Origin: Verrucomicrobiota bacterium
Lineage (GTDB): Bacteria > Verrucomicrobiota > Verrucomicrobiia > Limisphaerales > J093
DNA length: 64,000 bases
Reading direction: 5' to 3'
NCBI GenBank assembly: GCA_022710935.1
Contig: JAKLFY010000004.1
Span: 92,358 to 156,357 of the forward strand
Part shown: piece by piece, positions 1 through 7,657 of the stretch
Layout of the letters: every line of letters begins with the position of its first letter
How positions within the stretch are numbered: position 1 is the stretch's first letter
Made by a program: the position numbers and the translations under genes
The notes under the pieces: model-generated
Told to the model about the DNA's origin: nothing
Seen by the model: the letters and a program-made list of their open reading frames with translations, nothing else
The model's database searches: none

Positions 1-25
1 GCGCTTCCCACGCCCACGTTCGTCC

Positions 26-45
26 CGCCGACTTTCGAGTCGGCG
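26..45. terminator. Short GC-rich hairpin downstream of the oxidoreductase gene
   Basis: CGCCGAC at 26-32 pairs with GTCGGCG at 39-45 around a 6-nt loop. It lies about 50 bp beyond the stop codon of the minus-strand oxidoreductase. There is no T-run after it on the minus strand, so it is at best a weak or Rho-assisted terminator. The remaining 1-96 sequence holds no gene I can support. Confidence 0.3.
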
Positions 46-96
46 CGCGTCTCCAACTCGGTAGACCGATGGGTGCCACCGAAATCCCGGCGCGCC

Positions 97-1245
97 CTAC
101 TTGGTCTTCTTGACCTTCTCCCACTTCGCGGTTTTGGCGGATTGCAGGACGGCGTCGCAGACGTACTGGGTTTCGAGCGCCTCGGCGAAGGTGGGACTGG
201 CTGGCTTGCCCTTGGCCAGGCCGGTCAGGAAATCCGCGAGCTGATGCACAAACGAATGCTCGAACCCGATGTTCAGCCCCGGCACCCACCACTTGTCCAT
301 GTACGGATGATCGCCGCCGTGGTCTGTCACGTGGATCGAGCGCCAGCCTCGGACTTTGCCTTCATCGCGGTGATCGAAGTAGGCCAGGCGGTGGAGATCG
401 TGCAGATCCCAGGCAATGCTCGCCTTCTCGCCATTGATCTCGAAGGTGTAAAGCGCCTTGTGGCCGCGGGCGTAGCGCGTCGACTCGAACGTCGCCAGCG
501 AGCCGTTGGCAAACCGGCAAAGGAACGCGCAGGCATCGTCGATGCCCACCTTTTGCATCTTGCCCGTGAGCTGGTGCTTGCGCTCCTTCACGAAGGTCTC
601 GGTCATCGCCGTCACCGATTCGATCCGCCCGTTGAGCCAAAGGGCGGTGTCGATGCAGTGGGCCAGCAGGTCGCCGGTGACGCCGCTGCCAGCCGCCTTC
701 ACATCCAGCCGCCACAGCGAATCGCCTCCCTGCGGAACGTCCTTCGAGATGGTCCAGTCCTGCAAAAACTTCGCGCGGTAATGGAAGATCTTCCCAAGGC
801 GCCCCTCGTCGATCAGCTTCTTGGCCAGCGAAACCGCCGGGATGCGGCGGTAGTTGAAGGAGACGAAGTTGGGCACGCCGGCCTTCTCGACGGCCTTGAC
901 CATGCCTTCGGCCTCCTTGCCGTTGCGGGCGAGCGGCTTCTCGCACAGGATCATCTTGCCCGCCTTGGCGGCGGCGATCGCCACCTCCGCGTGCATGTTG
1001 TTCGGCAGGCAGAGATCGATCAGGTCAATGTCGTCGCGCGCCAGGAGCTTGCGGTAATCCGTCTCGACGGACTCAAACCCCCACTGGGCGGCGTGGGCCT
1101 TGGCCCTCTCCTCGTTCGAGTCGCAGATCGCCTTCAGGACAGGCCTGTATTCGAGGTCGAAGAAATTCCAGACTTTGCGGTGCGCGTTCGAGTGTGCCCG
1201 GCCCATGAAGCCGCAGCCGATCAAGCCGATATTGAGTGTTTTCAT
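97..1245 (-). CDS. Gfo/Idh/MocA family NAD(P)-dependent oxidoreductase
   Basis: Predicted cytoplasmic NAD(P)-dependent sugar or inositol-type dehydrogenase of 382 residues, the normal length for the family. The N-terminus [13 protein letters not shown] (residues 6-18) is the Rossmann dinucleotide-binding loop. EKPLARN begins with the family's EKP motif at 102-104, where the lysine contacts the cofactor and substrate. The C-terminal half is the alpha/beta dimerisation and substrate domain. The start is an ATG and the N-terminus begins directly with the Rossmann strand, so no extension is needed. The substrate cannot be read from sequence. In related bacteria such genes often serve degradation of modified sugars, which fits the sulfatase and fucose genes elsewhere in the window, but there is no operon link here. 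Confidence 0.9.
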   Translation of the reverse strand: MKTLNIGLIGCGFMGRAHSNAHRKVWNFFDLEYRPVLKAICDSNEERAKAHAAQWGFESVETDYRKLLARDDIDLIDLCLPNNMHAEVAIAAAKAGKMILCEKPLARNGKEAEGMVKAVEKAGVPNFVSFNYRRIPAVSLAKKLIDEGRLGKIFHYRAKFLQDWTISKDVPQGGDSLWRLDVKAAGSGVTGDLLAHCIDTALWLNGRIESVTAMTETFVKERKHQLTGKMQKVGIDDACAFLCRFANGSLATFESTRYARGHKALYTFEINGEKASIAWDLHDLHRLAYFDHRDEGKVRGWRSIHVTDHGGDHPYMDKWWVPGLNIGFEHSFVHQLADFLTGLAKGKPASPTFAEALETQYVCDAVLQSAKTAKWEKVKKTK

Positions 1246-1306
1246 ACGTGATATGCTTCCCCCGGTTTGCAGGAACAGCCGCCCGACTGCAAGGATGAAA
1301 TGCGCC

Positions 1307-1380
1307 GAACCCGCGTATTCGACACCCCGTCCGTGCGCATGGCGGTCAGACTTCGCAAGAGGACTGCGATGCGGGCTAGA
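1307..1380. repeat. Dispersed palindrome-ended repeat, copy 1
   Basis: About 73 bp, related to copies at 13680-13752, 28600-28671 and 34930-35003. The core is ACACCCCGTCCGTGCGCATG followed by GCGGTCAGACTTCGCAAGAG. The right end ATGCGGGCTAG is intact and the left end (GAACCCGCG) is degenerate. On the minus strand the right end reads TAGCCCGCAT, and that TAG (1378-1376) is the stop codon of the marC-like gene. Confidence 0.8.
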
Positions 1381-2005
1381 GCAGCTTGCCCTTCATGGCC
1401 TCGAGGGCGTTGAAGACGAACTGGAAGGCGATGGCCACCAGCAATAGACCCATGATCCGCGTAATCAGGCGCAGGACGATCGGGCTGAGCCATTTGGCGC
1501 CGTGGGCCGAGAGGCGGAGCGTGACATAGCTCACGCCAGCCACGGCCAGGATGCAGAAAAAGAGCGCGATCTGCTTCCCAATGCTGCTCCCGGCCTGGTT
1601 GTGCAGCAGGATCGCAGTCGTAATCGCCCCGGGGCCGGCCAGCATCGGCACGGCCAGCGGCGCAATCGCAATGTCCTGCTTCTCGGTGCCGGCGTCCGTT
1701 TCTTCCGAGGTTTCATGCACGCGCGACCGCTGGGCCTTGAGCATGTCGAGGGCGACGAGCAAGAGCACGATCGACCCCGCCATCTGGAAGGCAGGCATCG
1801 TGATGCCCAGGAAACGGAAGATGTAGTTCCCGACCCAGGCGAACACGATCAGCATGCCCGCCGACACGGCACAGGCCAAGCCCGCCATCTTGATCCGCTG
1901 CTTGGGCGTGTCGGTGGGCGTCATCGCCAGAAACGCCGGCACCGCCGCGATCGGATCGACGATCACAAACAGGGAACTGAAGGCCAACAGGACAAACTCA
2001 ATCAT
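1376..2005 (-). CDS. MarC family integral membrane protein
   Basis: A 209-residue protein with about six hydrophobic segments and the MarC/UPF0056 N-terminal pattern ([18 protein letters not shown] near residues 11-28). A second conserved stretch, [18 protein letters not shown], lies mid-protein. The family is widespread in the inner membrane. Its transport role is unproven, and the old link to multiple antibiotic resistance has not held up. The start is the ATG at 2005 because the longer in-frame extension only reads through the upstream gene. Its first codons overlap the end of the upstream 534-residue gene by 8 bp, so the two are probably translationally coupled. Its TAG stop lies inside repeat copy 1. 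Confidence 0.85.
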   Translation of the reverse strand: MIEFVLLAFSSLFVIVDPIAAVPAFLAMTPTDTPKQRIKMAGLACAVSAGMLIVFAWVGNYIFRFLGITMPAFQMAGSIVLLLVALDMLKAQRSRVHETSEETDAGTEKQDIAIAPLAVPMLAGPGAITTAILLHNQAGSSIGKQIALFFCILAVAGVSYVTLRLSAHGAKWLSPIVLRLITRIMGLLLVAIAFQFVFNALEAMKGKLL

Positions 2006-3602
2006 CGCCCACACGACACGGGGCCAGGATCGCCTCCTGCATCCCGTGTATGATTTTCTTATCCGCCGGGCAGAGGGTGGCCAGCACGCCCCCCAACCGG
2101 GCCCGCGCGGCCTCACCCTCGCCCGCAACGAAATAATAGGGACACAGCCGCGCGCGTCCAGCCATAGGAACCGTCTGGCCGCGCTCGAAATCGAACCATG
2201 CCGCGGCCACCGTTCTCGGCTTGTGATAGCGCTGCAGCACATAGGGAGAACGCGCGAAGCTCCGCAGCGCATTGTCGACCGCGGCGCTCCAATCGCCGGC
2301 CGACAAATCGCTGCCCAGGGCCACACTGCGGGCTCCCCAGGCCTGGTCGGAGTAGCCGGACACCTTGAGGACGAGATCGCGTTCGCGCTGCGACAGGCCC
2401 TTGAGCTGCTGCCAGTCGGTCAAATCGAGGCCGGGCAATGCGGCATGCGGCGGCAACGGCGCGGGATCCATCACCCATGTCACGGGCACGCAGGCCAGCA
2501 GGCGCTCCAGGAAACCCTCCCCCAACTCCTGGCGCCAGAATCCCCGCAGGTTCCTGTTCCACAACAACGCGAAGAGCATCTTCTCCTCGAAAATCGGCTT
2601 GGGCGGCGGTGTGAGCCGGATGCGCCTCGCCAACGCCAACTCGAACAGGCCGCGGGCGGCCCGGACATTCTCGAGGTCGAACAACTCGAAGAACCGATAC
2701 ACCGCATCCCCCGGCTGGACCCCGTCGAACTCCGCATCCCGCACCCGATACTCGACCTCTTGCTCTCCGCTCTCTCTACTCTGTACCCCGCCCTCCGCGC
2801 CTTCCAGCTCCCCCGCCAGCCACTCCATCTCCGGTCGATAGGTCGCCGCCTCCTGAGAGACGACAATATGGACGCGCGGGGCGTCGCCGAAAATCGAGGC
2901 GAATCCATCGATCATGCCGCGCGGGCCGCCAAGAATGCCGGCGCTTGGCGCGTGCTCGCTCGAAATGCGCCCCCCACGGCCGAGGCCCCCAGTCGGGGCG
3001 CCTCCGGACGCACCAGGATCCGGCTGGCCGCAGCCGCTGGCGCCCGCGCTCTCAAGCGCCGCATAGGTCCGGTTCAGCCACGCCGTCAGCCCGATGCCGC
3101 CCGGGACGGAATCCAATTCGGTGATGACGAATCCGTCGTCTGTGAGCAGGAGATCCGGCCGGATCACGCGGGGCAGATCGTTCTTGAACGACGGATGCCG
3201 TTGCCAGGCGATCATCTCGGATGGTTTGCCGCGATCGAGCCATTCGGCCACCCACGCGGGCTGCTTGCCGGCCACGCTCTGTCGATAGAGCAGGTTCACC
3301 GCCCGATTGAACTGGAGCAGGACGCGGCCCAGACGCTCGAGATCGGACGCCAGCGCGCGATCGAGAGGAAACGACGCGGGCGCAATCCGCCATCGCATCC
3401 CGGCGAACAAGCCGCCCGACGGCAGCGCGGCGCGGACAGCGCGGGCTGTGCGCTGGGCGGACAGGGCCGGCATGGCCTCGCCCCCGGTCGTGACCTCATT
3501 CCGTTGAGGACCGGGATCCGGGAACTCGGATGGAACCGCCTGGACCTCGACCGGGTTCTTGCTGCGGATTTCTCCCATAACGATTCGAGTCTTGAGGTTC
3601 AT
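1998..3602 (-). CDS. Conserved hypothetical protein, possibly ATP-grasp-like
   Basis: I do not firmly recognise this 534-residue soluble protein. It has no signal peptide or membrane span. The stretch SFKNDLPRVIRPDLLLTDDG followed by FVITELDSVPGGIGLT (about residues 140-175) recalls the peptide-synthetase region of circularly permuted ATP-grasp proteins such as glutathionylspermidine synthase relatives; this is a weak resemblance. A low-complexity Gly/Glu/Arg segment sits mid-protein. The ATG at 3602 was chosen over an upstream TTG, and an ATG at 3578 is also possible. It overlaps the marC-like gene by 8 bp and probably shares its transcript. Confidence 0.6.
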   Translation of the reverse strand: MNLKTRIVMGEIRSKNPVEVQAVPSEFPDPGPQRNEVTTGGEAMPALSAQRTARAVRAALPSGGLFAGMRWRIAPASFPLDRALASDLERLGRVLLQFNRAVNLLYRQSVAGKQPAWVAEWLDRGKPSEMIAWQRHPSFKNDLPRVIRPDLLLTDDGFVITELDSVPGGIGLTAWLNRTYAALESAGASGCGQPDPGASGGAPTGGLGRGGRISSEHAPSAGILGGPRGMIDGFASIFGDAPRVHIVVSQEAATYRPEMEWLAGELEGAEGGVQSRESGEQEVEYRVRDAEFDGVQPGDAVYRFFELFDLENVRAARGLFELALARRIRLTPPPKPIFEEKMLFALLWNRNLRGFWRQELGEGFLERLLACVPVTWVMDPAPLPPHAALPGLDLTDWQQLKGLSQRERDLVLKVSGYSDQAWGARSVALGSDLSAGDWSAAVDNALRSFARSPYVLQRYHKPRTVAAAWFDFERGQTVPMAGRARLCPYYFVAGEGEAARARLGGVLATLCPADKKIIHGMQEAILAPCRVGDD

Positions 3603-3723
3603 ACCCGCAGCCTTCGGGGACGGCAAAGGAAAAAGTAACTTGGAGGGTCGTTTCAGAGAGGAGAGCAGGTTGATGGGCTGAGTGGGCGCGTTTTCTTTGG
3701 GTTCGCGCGCGGAGCCGTCGGGC

Positions 3724-4161
3724 TCAGGGGCCGGCAGCGGGGGCGTGCGGCATGAAGGGCTTGCCGATGGCCAGCCGGTCCTTCAACCTGGCCACCTCCG
3801 CTTCGAGGTGCAGGCAATGGTCCGCCAGCGCCTCCGGTTGCGTGCGCGCCTGATGCAGGAGTTCTTGGCAGCGGGTCATGGGGCGAGCAAGTGGCGCCGC
3901 CAATCGGCCCCGCAGGGGGTAGAGCCAGACCGCCTTGGGCGGGGCCTGCGGGATCGGGGACTTGTTCTGGCGCGTGCGGCCGGTGGTGTTCCCGACGTAG
4001 GACCAGTTGGCCGCCCGGTAACAGACGCCCTGGAAACGGCTGGTATCGACAAAAGTCTCCAGGAGCACGACAGGATGCCCGGCCAGCCTGAAGTCAGTTG
4101 CGCCCGCCACCACGTTCCTCAACGGTCGCGCCATGCCCCGGAGCTGCTCCAGCCAGATCCC
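3724..4161 (-). pseudogene. C-terminal remnant of a DruA/DUF4338-like protein
   Basis: The reading frame contains HPVVLLETFVDTSRFQGVCY and RAANWSYVG, then a basic stretch and VWLYPL. These are the hallmarks of the C-terminal half of DUF4338/DruA-like proteins, which are often found on insertion elements. The N-terminal half is missing. Coding similarity stops at an inverted-repeat arm near 4160-4197, so the gene looks cut by an element end. The ATG at 4134 opens the visible frame, but the homologous frame runs upstream of it. No function is expected. Reading it as a small intact gene is possible but less likely. Confidence 0.6.
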
Positions 4162-4197
4162 ATATGTCAGTAATACCGATCTGACCCTATTGCCTTT
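4128..4197. repeat. Left arm of an inverted repeat flanking the toxin-antitoxin pair
   Basis: About 70 bp that match the reverse complement of 5144-5212 with roughly ten differences. The inner part, ATATGTCAGTAATACCGATC then TGACCCTATTGCC, contains the TGACCC (GGGTCA) end motif. Both arms encode a similar LTYxIxxExLRG peptide, so they are divergent copies of the same mobile-element end in opposite orientation. A further partial match, TACGGATCTGACCC, lies at 4261-4274. Confidence 0.75.
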
Positions 4198-4370
4198 GGC
4201 CGCCTCGTAGATCTGGGTGGGGTGCTGCGGGGCCTTCTCTGAAACTACGACATCACACGATACGGATCTGACCCATCCATGTTCACGGACTGAATGCGTC
4301 GGGTGAGGCAGAGGGAGGAGAATGCGCAGACATTGACAATCTTTGTGTAGCGAGGCAAAGTCGATTCATC

Positions 4371-4643
4371 ATGGCAACGACGCCGATGAATGTCTCGTTG
4401 ACACCGGAGTTGCGCGCGGCGGTCGAACGGCGGGTCCGGTCCGGCCGCTACGGCAACGCCAGCGACGTCTTGCGGGCGGGCTTGCGCGCCTTGGAGCGTG
4501 AGGAGATGGGTGAGGCATGGCGCGACTGGCACGAAGCACGCCGCCACCTGCCCCAGGAGCCAATCACGCCTGACATCGTGCAAGACATCGAGCGCCAAAT
4601 CCGCGCCGCGCGCCGGACAGTGAAGCGGAAAGCCAACCCATGA
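4371..4643 (+). CDS. ParD/CopG-type antitoxin
   Basis: A 90-residue protein. MNVSLTPELRAAVERRV is a ribbon-helix-helix start, and YGNASDVLRAGLRALE is the second helix pair, as in ParD-type antitoxins. The C-terminal half (to KANP) is charged and is expected to wrap the toxin. It overlaps the PIN gene by 4 bp (ATGA), the usual antitoxin-first toxin-antitoxin layout. It probably represses its own promoter. A TTGACA at 4333-4338 could be the -35 box, but no convincing -10 was found. The pair sits between inverted mobile-element arms. Confidence 0.8.
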   Translation: MATTPMNVSLTPELRAAVERRVRSGRYGNASDVLRAGLRALEREEMGEAWRDWHEARRHLPQEPITPDIVQDIERQIRAARRTVKRKANP

Positions 4644-5053
4644 TCCGGGCCGTGTTCGATTGCGGCGTGGTGATCTCCGCACTGGGCTGGACCGGTAATC
4701 CCCGTTTTTGCCTCGACCTGGTCTATGCCGGGCAAGTGCTTCTCTGCGTGACGCCGCCAATCTGGGATGAGTATCGCGAGAAGACCCCGATGATCCTTGA
4801 GGCGCACAAGCGTCGCGTGGATCCGGAAACCGAGTTGGCGCGACTGCTGAAGGTGGTGCAATTCGTCGCTCCGGCGCCGCTGGGCAAGCGGCGGGGCCGC
4901 GATCCTCAAGATGAACCCTACCTGGCTGCCGCGCTGGGCGCCCAGGCATCGGTCCTCGTGAGCAACGACCGCGATCTCCTGGCGTTGGAAAAGCCCTTCG
5001 GGATCTCCGTGGTCACACCCGTCGAGTTCCTCAAACTGGTTCGGTCGCCGTGA
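4640..5053 (+). CDS. PIN-domain toxin, COG1569-like putative endoribonuclease
   Basis: A 137-residue PIN domain. It starts IRAVFDCGVVISAL, where the first catalytic Asp (residue 7) is kept but the usual Asn two residues later is Gly. WDEYREK supplies the second acidic position, and DPQDEPYLAAAL and LVSNDRDLLAL supply the Asp pair that completes the metal site. PIN toxins cleave RNA with Mg2+ or Mn2+. Translational coupling to the ParD-like gene through an ATGA overlap supports the toxin role. Whether it is active depends on the unusual first motif. Mobile-element arms on both sides suggest acquisition by transfer. Confidence 0.8.
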   Translation: MIRAVFDCGVVISALGWTGNPRFCLDLVYAGQVLLCVTPPIWDEYREKTPMILEAHKRRVDPETELARLLKVVQFVAPAPLGKRRGRDPQDEPYLAAALGAQASVLVSNDRDLLALEKPFGISVVTPVEFLKLVRSP

Positions 5054-5143
5054 TTCAGTTGAAGGTCGAACGGAACAAACAACTATGCGAGTTAGGCGCC
5101 GGCCTCGCCTCGGAGTCGGCCCGCCCGCCACCATGATTTGCGA

Positions 5144-5212
5144 AAGGCAATAGGGTCAGATCCGTATTGTTGACATATGAGATCCGGTTCGAGAAGCTCC
5201 GGGGCATCGCGC
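5144..5212. repeat. Right arm of the inverted repeat flanking the toxin-antitoxin pair
   Basis: Reverse-complement match to 4128-4197. It reads GGCAATAGGGTCAGATCCGT then ATTGTTGACATATGAG, sharing the GGGTCAG...TTGACATAT arrangement with the sequence in front of the transposase at 46268-46300. The frame beyond it (LTYEIRF, then LRGIAQPSR) parallels the left arm's peptide. Confidence 0.75.
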
Positions 5213-5609
5213 AACCGTCGAGGATCCTGGCGGCGGGCGGATGGACTCGGGGGCGAAGCCGGCGCCGGGTGCAATGGGAACAGAGCCATACCTTCTACAT
5301 TTGTGTAGACCCGCGAGCCATTTCTCATCCTCGCTCTCCCCACCTTGCCCCGCACAGCTTTCGCCTCATGCCTTCCACGAACCGAACCTTCGCCGCGTCC
5401 TTGCCCAGACCGGCCGCGAACCGTCGCACCGCCTGTGCCGCCGCTTCGTGCTTCAACCCGCCCATTGCCCGCACTACGTCCGCCAGCCGCTGCCGCCGTT
5501 CCTCCCGGCTGCGTCGCCCGCAGCTCGCAACGATCATCTCGCTCCTCAGCCATTTCGGAGCCGATCCCAGCTTGGCTTCGGCACGCCTCGTGCAGTAGGC
5601 TCAGCGGCG
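5213..5609. other. Gene-free stretch between mobile remnant and secreted protein gene
   Basis: About 400 bp with no gene I can support. A 70-codon minus-strand frame (5325-5537) is Arg/Ala-rich and shows no family signature. A small palindrome, CTACATTTGTGTAG at 5295-5308, has 5-bp arms reminiscent of a BlaI/MecI-type operator, but no such regulator lies next to it. The rest is probably decayed insertion sequence plus the promoter region of the gene at 5610. Confidence 0.4.
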
Positions 5610-6806
5610 ATGCGATCGCTTACGAAAGGGTGTCGGGCCGCCAAGCACGCGGCGTGGATTGTGTCGACTGTTTGCGCGCTCCTCTCGGGAGCGGCCGCCA
5701 CGAGCCAGGTGATTCCCCCGGACCGCGCTCCCGATCTCTCGCTGCGCAACGAAGTGCAGCACGCGATCGACCGCGGTTTGACCTGGCTCCTGACGCGGCA
5801 GGACGCCGCCGGCTGGTGGTCAACCGCGGATCATCCGGCCCTGACCGCCTTGGTTGTCAGCGGCTTCCTCGGCGATCCCAGCGGACGCTACCGAACCAAT
5901 CCGCCCCCGGCCATTTCGAAGGCGATCGATTACCTGGCGTCGAGCGCCCATCCCGATGGCAGCCTCCACCGCGGCAGCCTGATCAACTACAACACGGCAA
6001 TCACCGCGACCGCGTTGGCCCTCGCCAACCGGCCCGAGCATCACGACATGCTCCGGCGCGCCCACGGATTTCTGGCGCGTTCACAGAATGACTTCGGCGA
6101 GCCGGGCAAACTCGATACGCCCCTCGATGGGGGTGTCGGGTATGGCGACAAGAACCAACATGCCGACCTCAACAACACGCTTGTCGCCCTCGAAGCTCTG
6201 CGGGCCACGGACCACCTCGTCCAGGACCGACTGCCCGCCGGGACCCGCCCCCTGAACTGGGACGCGGCCATCCAGTTCATCCAGAACTGCCAGAATCTCC
6301 CGAGTCACAACCGTCAGCCCTGGGTCTCCGACGCCCCCGAGGATCGGGGCGGGTTCGTCTATTATCCCGGATACAGCATGGCGGGCGGAGTGACCAATGC
6401 GGCGACTGGGCGCGTCGCGCTCCGTTCCTACGGCAGCATCAGCTACGCGGGACTGCTCAGCTACGTGTACGCCCGTCTCGATCGGAACGATCCGCGCGTG
6501 GCGGGGGCGGTCGATTGGCTGCGCGCCCACTACACACTCGACGAGAATCCGGGCATGGGAGAGCAGGGATACTACTACTACCTGCATCTGATGGCCAAAG
6601 CCCTCAACACCTGCGGCATGGACACACTCGAACTCAAGGACGGACGCCAGATTGCGTGGCGCCGCGAGCTTGCGCTGCGCCTGATGAACCTGCAGAACGC
6701 CGACGGATCGTGGGTCAACACGCACAACCGCTGGTGGGAGAAAGACCCCCACCTCGTCAGCGCCTACGCCATCCTTGCCCTGGATATCCTGTGGCGCGGT
6801 TTGTGA
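5610..6806 (+). CDS. Secreted alpha/alpha-barrel protein (prenyltransferase/squalene-cyclase-like repeats)
   Basis: 398 residues. The N-terminus MRSLTKGCRAAKHAAWIVST followed by an Ala-rich core and AAATSQ is a signal peptide, so the mature protein is periplasmic or secreted. The rest carries repeated helix pairs with QW-like turns, for example WLLTRQDAAGWWST near the start, ISYAGLLSYVYARLD mid-protein and LMNLQNADGSWVNTHNRWWE at the end. The DxDD motif of true squalene-hopene cyclases was not seen, so terpene cyclisation is unlikely. Such exported proteins are common in Planctomycetes and Verrucomicrobia and their role is unknown. The ATG at 5610 was chosen because it begins the signal peptide; the longer upstream frame has no recognisable protein. 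Confidence 0.75.
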   Translation: MRSLTKGCRAAKHAAWIVSTVCALLSGAAATSQVIPPDRAPDLSLRNEVQHAIDRGLTWLLTRQDAAGWWSTADHPALTALVVSGFLGDPSGRYRTNPPPAISKAIDYLASSAHPDGSLHRGSLINYNTAITATALALANRPEHHDMLRRAHGFLARSQNDFGEPGKLDTPLDGGVGYGDKNQHADLNNTLVALEALRATDHLVQDRLPAGTRPLNWDAAIQFIQNCQNLPSHNRQPWVSDAPEDRGGFVYYPGYSMAGGVTNAATGRVALRSYGSISYAGLLSYVYARLDRNDPRVAGAVDWLRAHYTLDENPGMGEQGYYYYLHLMAKALNTCGMDTLELKDGRQIAWRRELALRLMNLQNADGSWVNTHNRWWEKDPHLVSAYAILALDILWRGL

Positions 6807-6892
6807 AGCGCTTCAGCCCGCATTTCTCACCAACTTATGACGTCATCTGACCGGTCACCGTCACATTTGACCTGAAATCCGCGCCAAATGAG

Positions 6893-7522
6893 TCAAGTCT
6901 CAGGCCGCAATTCAGCCCGCAGGGCGGGCAGAAACCGCTGTGTATACACGCCGATCGAGATGAGGTTGATTAGCATGCTCAGGCCCTCGAGGCCGTGCAC
7001 CAGCCACGCAGGCGGGCGCAAGATCCAATCCGCTGGAGCCTGCAGAAAGTAATAGATCAGGCAGATCGTCGGGAACGAGATCAGGGTCCGCACCTTGCCC
7101 GACCAATTCGCCTTCGCGCTGATGTCGTGGAGCGCGCCAATCGAGCGGAGGAACGACACCCACTGATCCCGCAGCAGAAACAGGATCGCAAGGACCAATA
7201 GGATGCGCGCGTGCCCGAGTTGTCCGTCTCGGGCGGCCAGGTAGACCAGGGTCGGAAACGTCGTCAGGTAGAAGATCTTGTCCGTCAGGGGATCGGCGTG
7301 GCTGCCCAGCCTCGAGGTCACCCCGAACCGGCGCGCAAAGTAGCCGTCGAACAAATCGGTGACCGCCGACAGAATCATCGCGCCCAAGGCGGCGACGAAC
7401 CACCCGGCGGAGAGCGGGACGCCGCCAAACACGCTGATCGCCAGGAAAGCGAGGATCAATGGGACACGGATCAGCGTGAGCGACTGGACAAAGTAGTACT
7501 CGAGCCGCATCGAGGATTTCAT
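6893..7522 (-). CDS. CDP-alcohol phosphatidyltransferase family protein
   Basis: A 209-residue integral membrane enzyme that moves a phosphatidyl group from a CDP-alcohol to a second alcohol in phospholipid synthesis. The full signature D-x2-D-G-x2-A-R-x8-G-x3-D-x3-D is present: D56, D59, G60, A63, R64, G73, D77 and D81. Several hydrophobic helices follow. The size fits phosphatidylglycerophosphate synthase or cardiolipin synthase-like members, but the acceptor alcohol cannot be read from sequence. It starts with ATG at 7522 and diverges from fkp, with about 135 bp between them for promoters. Confidence 0.88.
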   Translation of the reverse strand: MKSSMRLEYYFVQSLTLIRVPLILAFLAISVFGGVPLSAGWFVAALGAMILSAVTDLFDGYFARRFGVTSRLGSHADPLTDKIFYLTTFPTLVYLAARDGQLGHARILLVLAILFLLRDQWVSFLRSIGALHDISAKANWSGKVRTLISFPTICLIYYFLQAPADWILRPPAWLVHGLEGLSMLINLISIGVYTQRFLPALRAELRPET

Positions 7523-7657
7523 TTCGCCGCACCCTAATTGGAAACTTGGCCGACGGAAAGCACCGCGTGTCGGAGGTTCATCCGGCCGTCAGCGCCCACA
7601 CCGGGCAGCAATCGGCTCGACGCGCCCTCGATCGGATGACACCATCGCGCCGTTCGC

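Noticed and set aside
5295..5308. BlaI/MecI-type operator
   Set aside because: Arms of only 5 bp and no BlaI or M56 peptidase gene in the neighbourhood. Chance is likely.
5325..5537. A 70-codon minus-strand frame as a gene
   Set aside because: Arg/Ala-rich composition, no ribosome site or family pattern, in a region of decayed insertion sequence.
5241..5609. N-terminal extension of the secreted alpha/alpha-barrel protein
   Set aside because: The extra 123 residues have no family pattern and would bury the signal peptide that begins at 5610.
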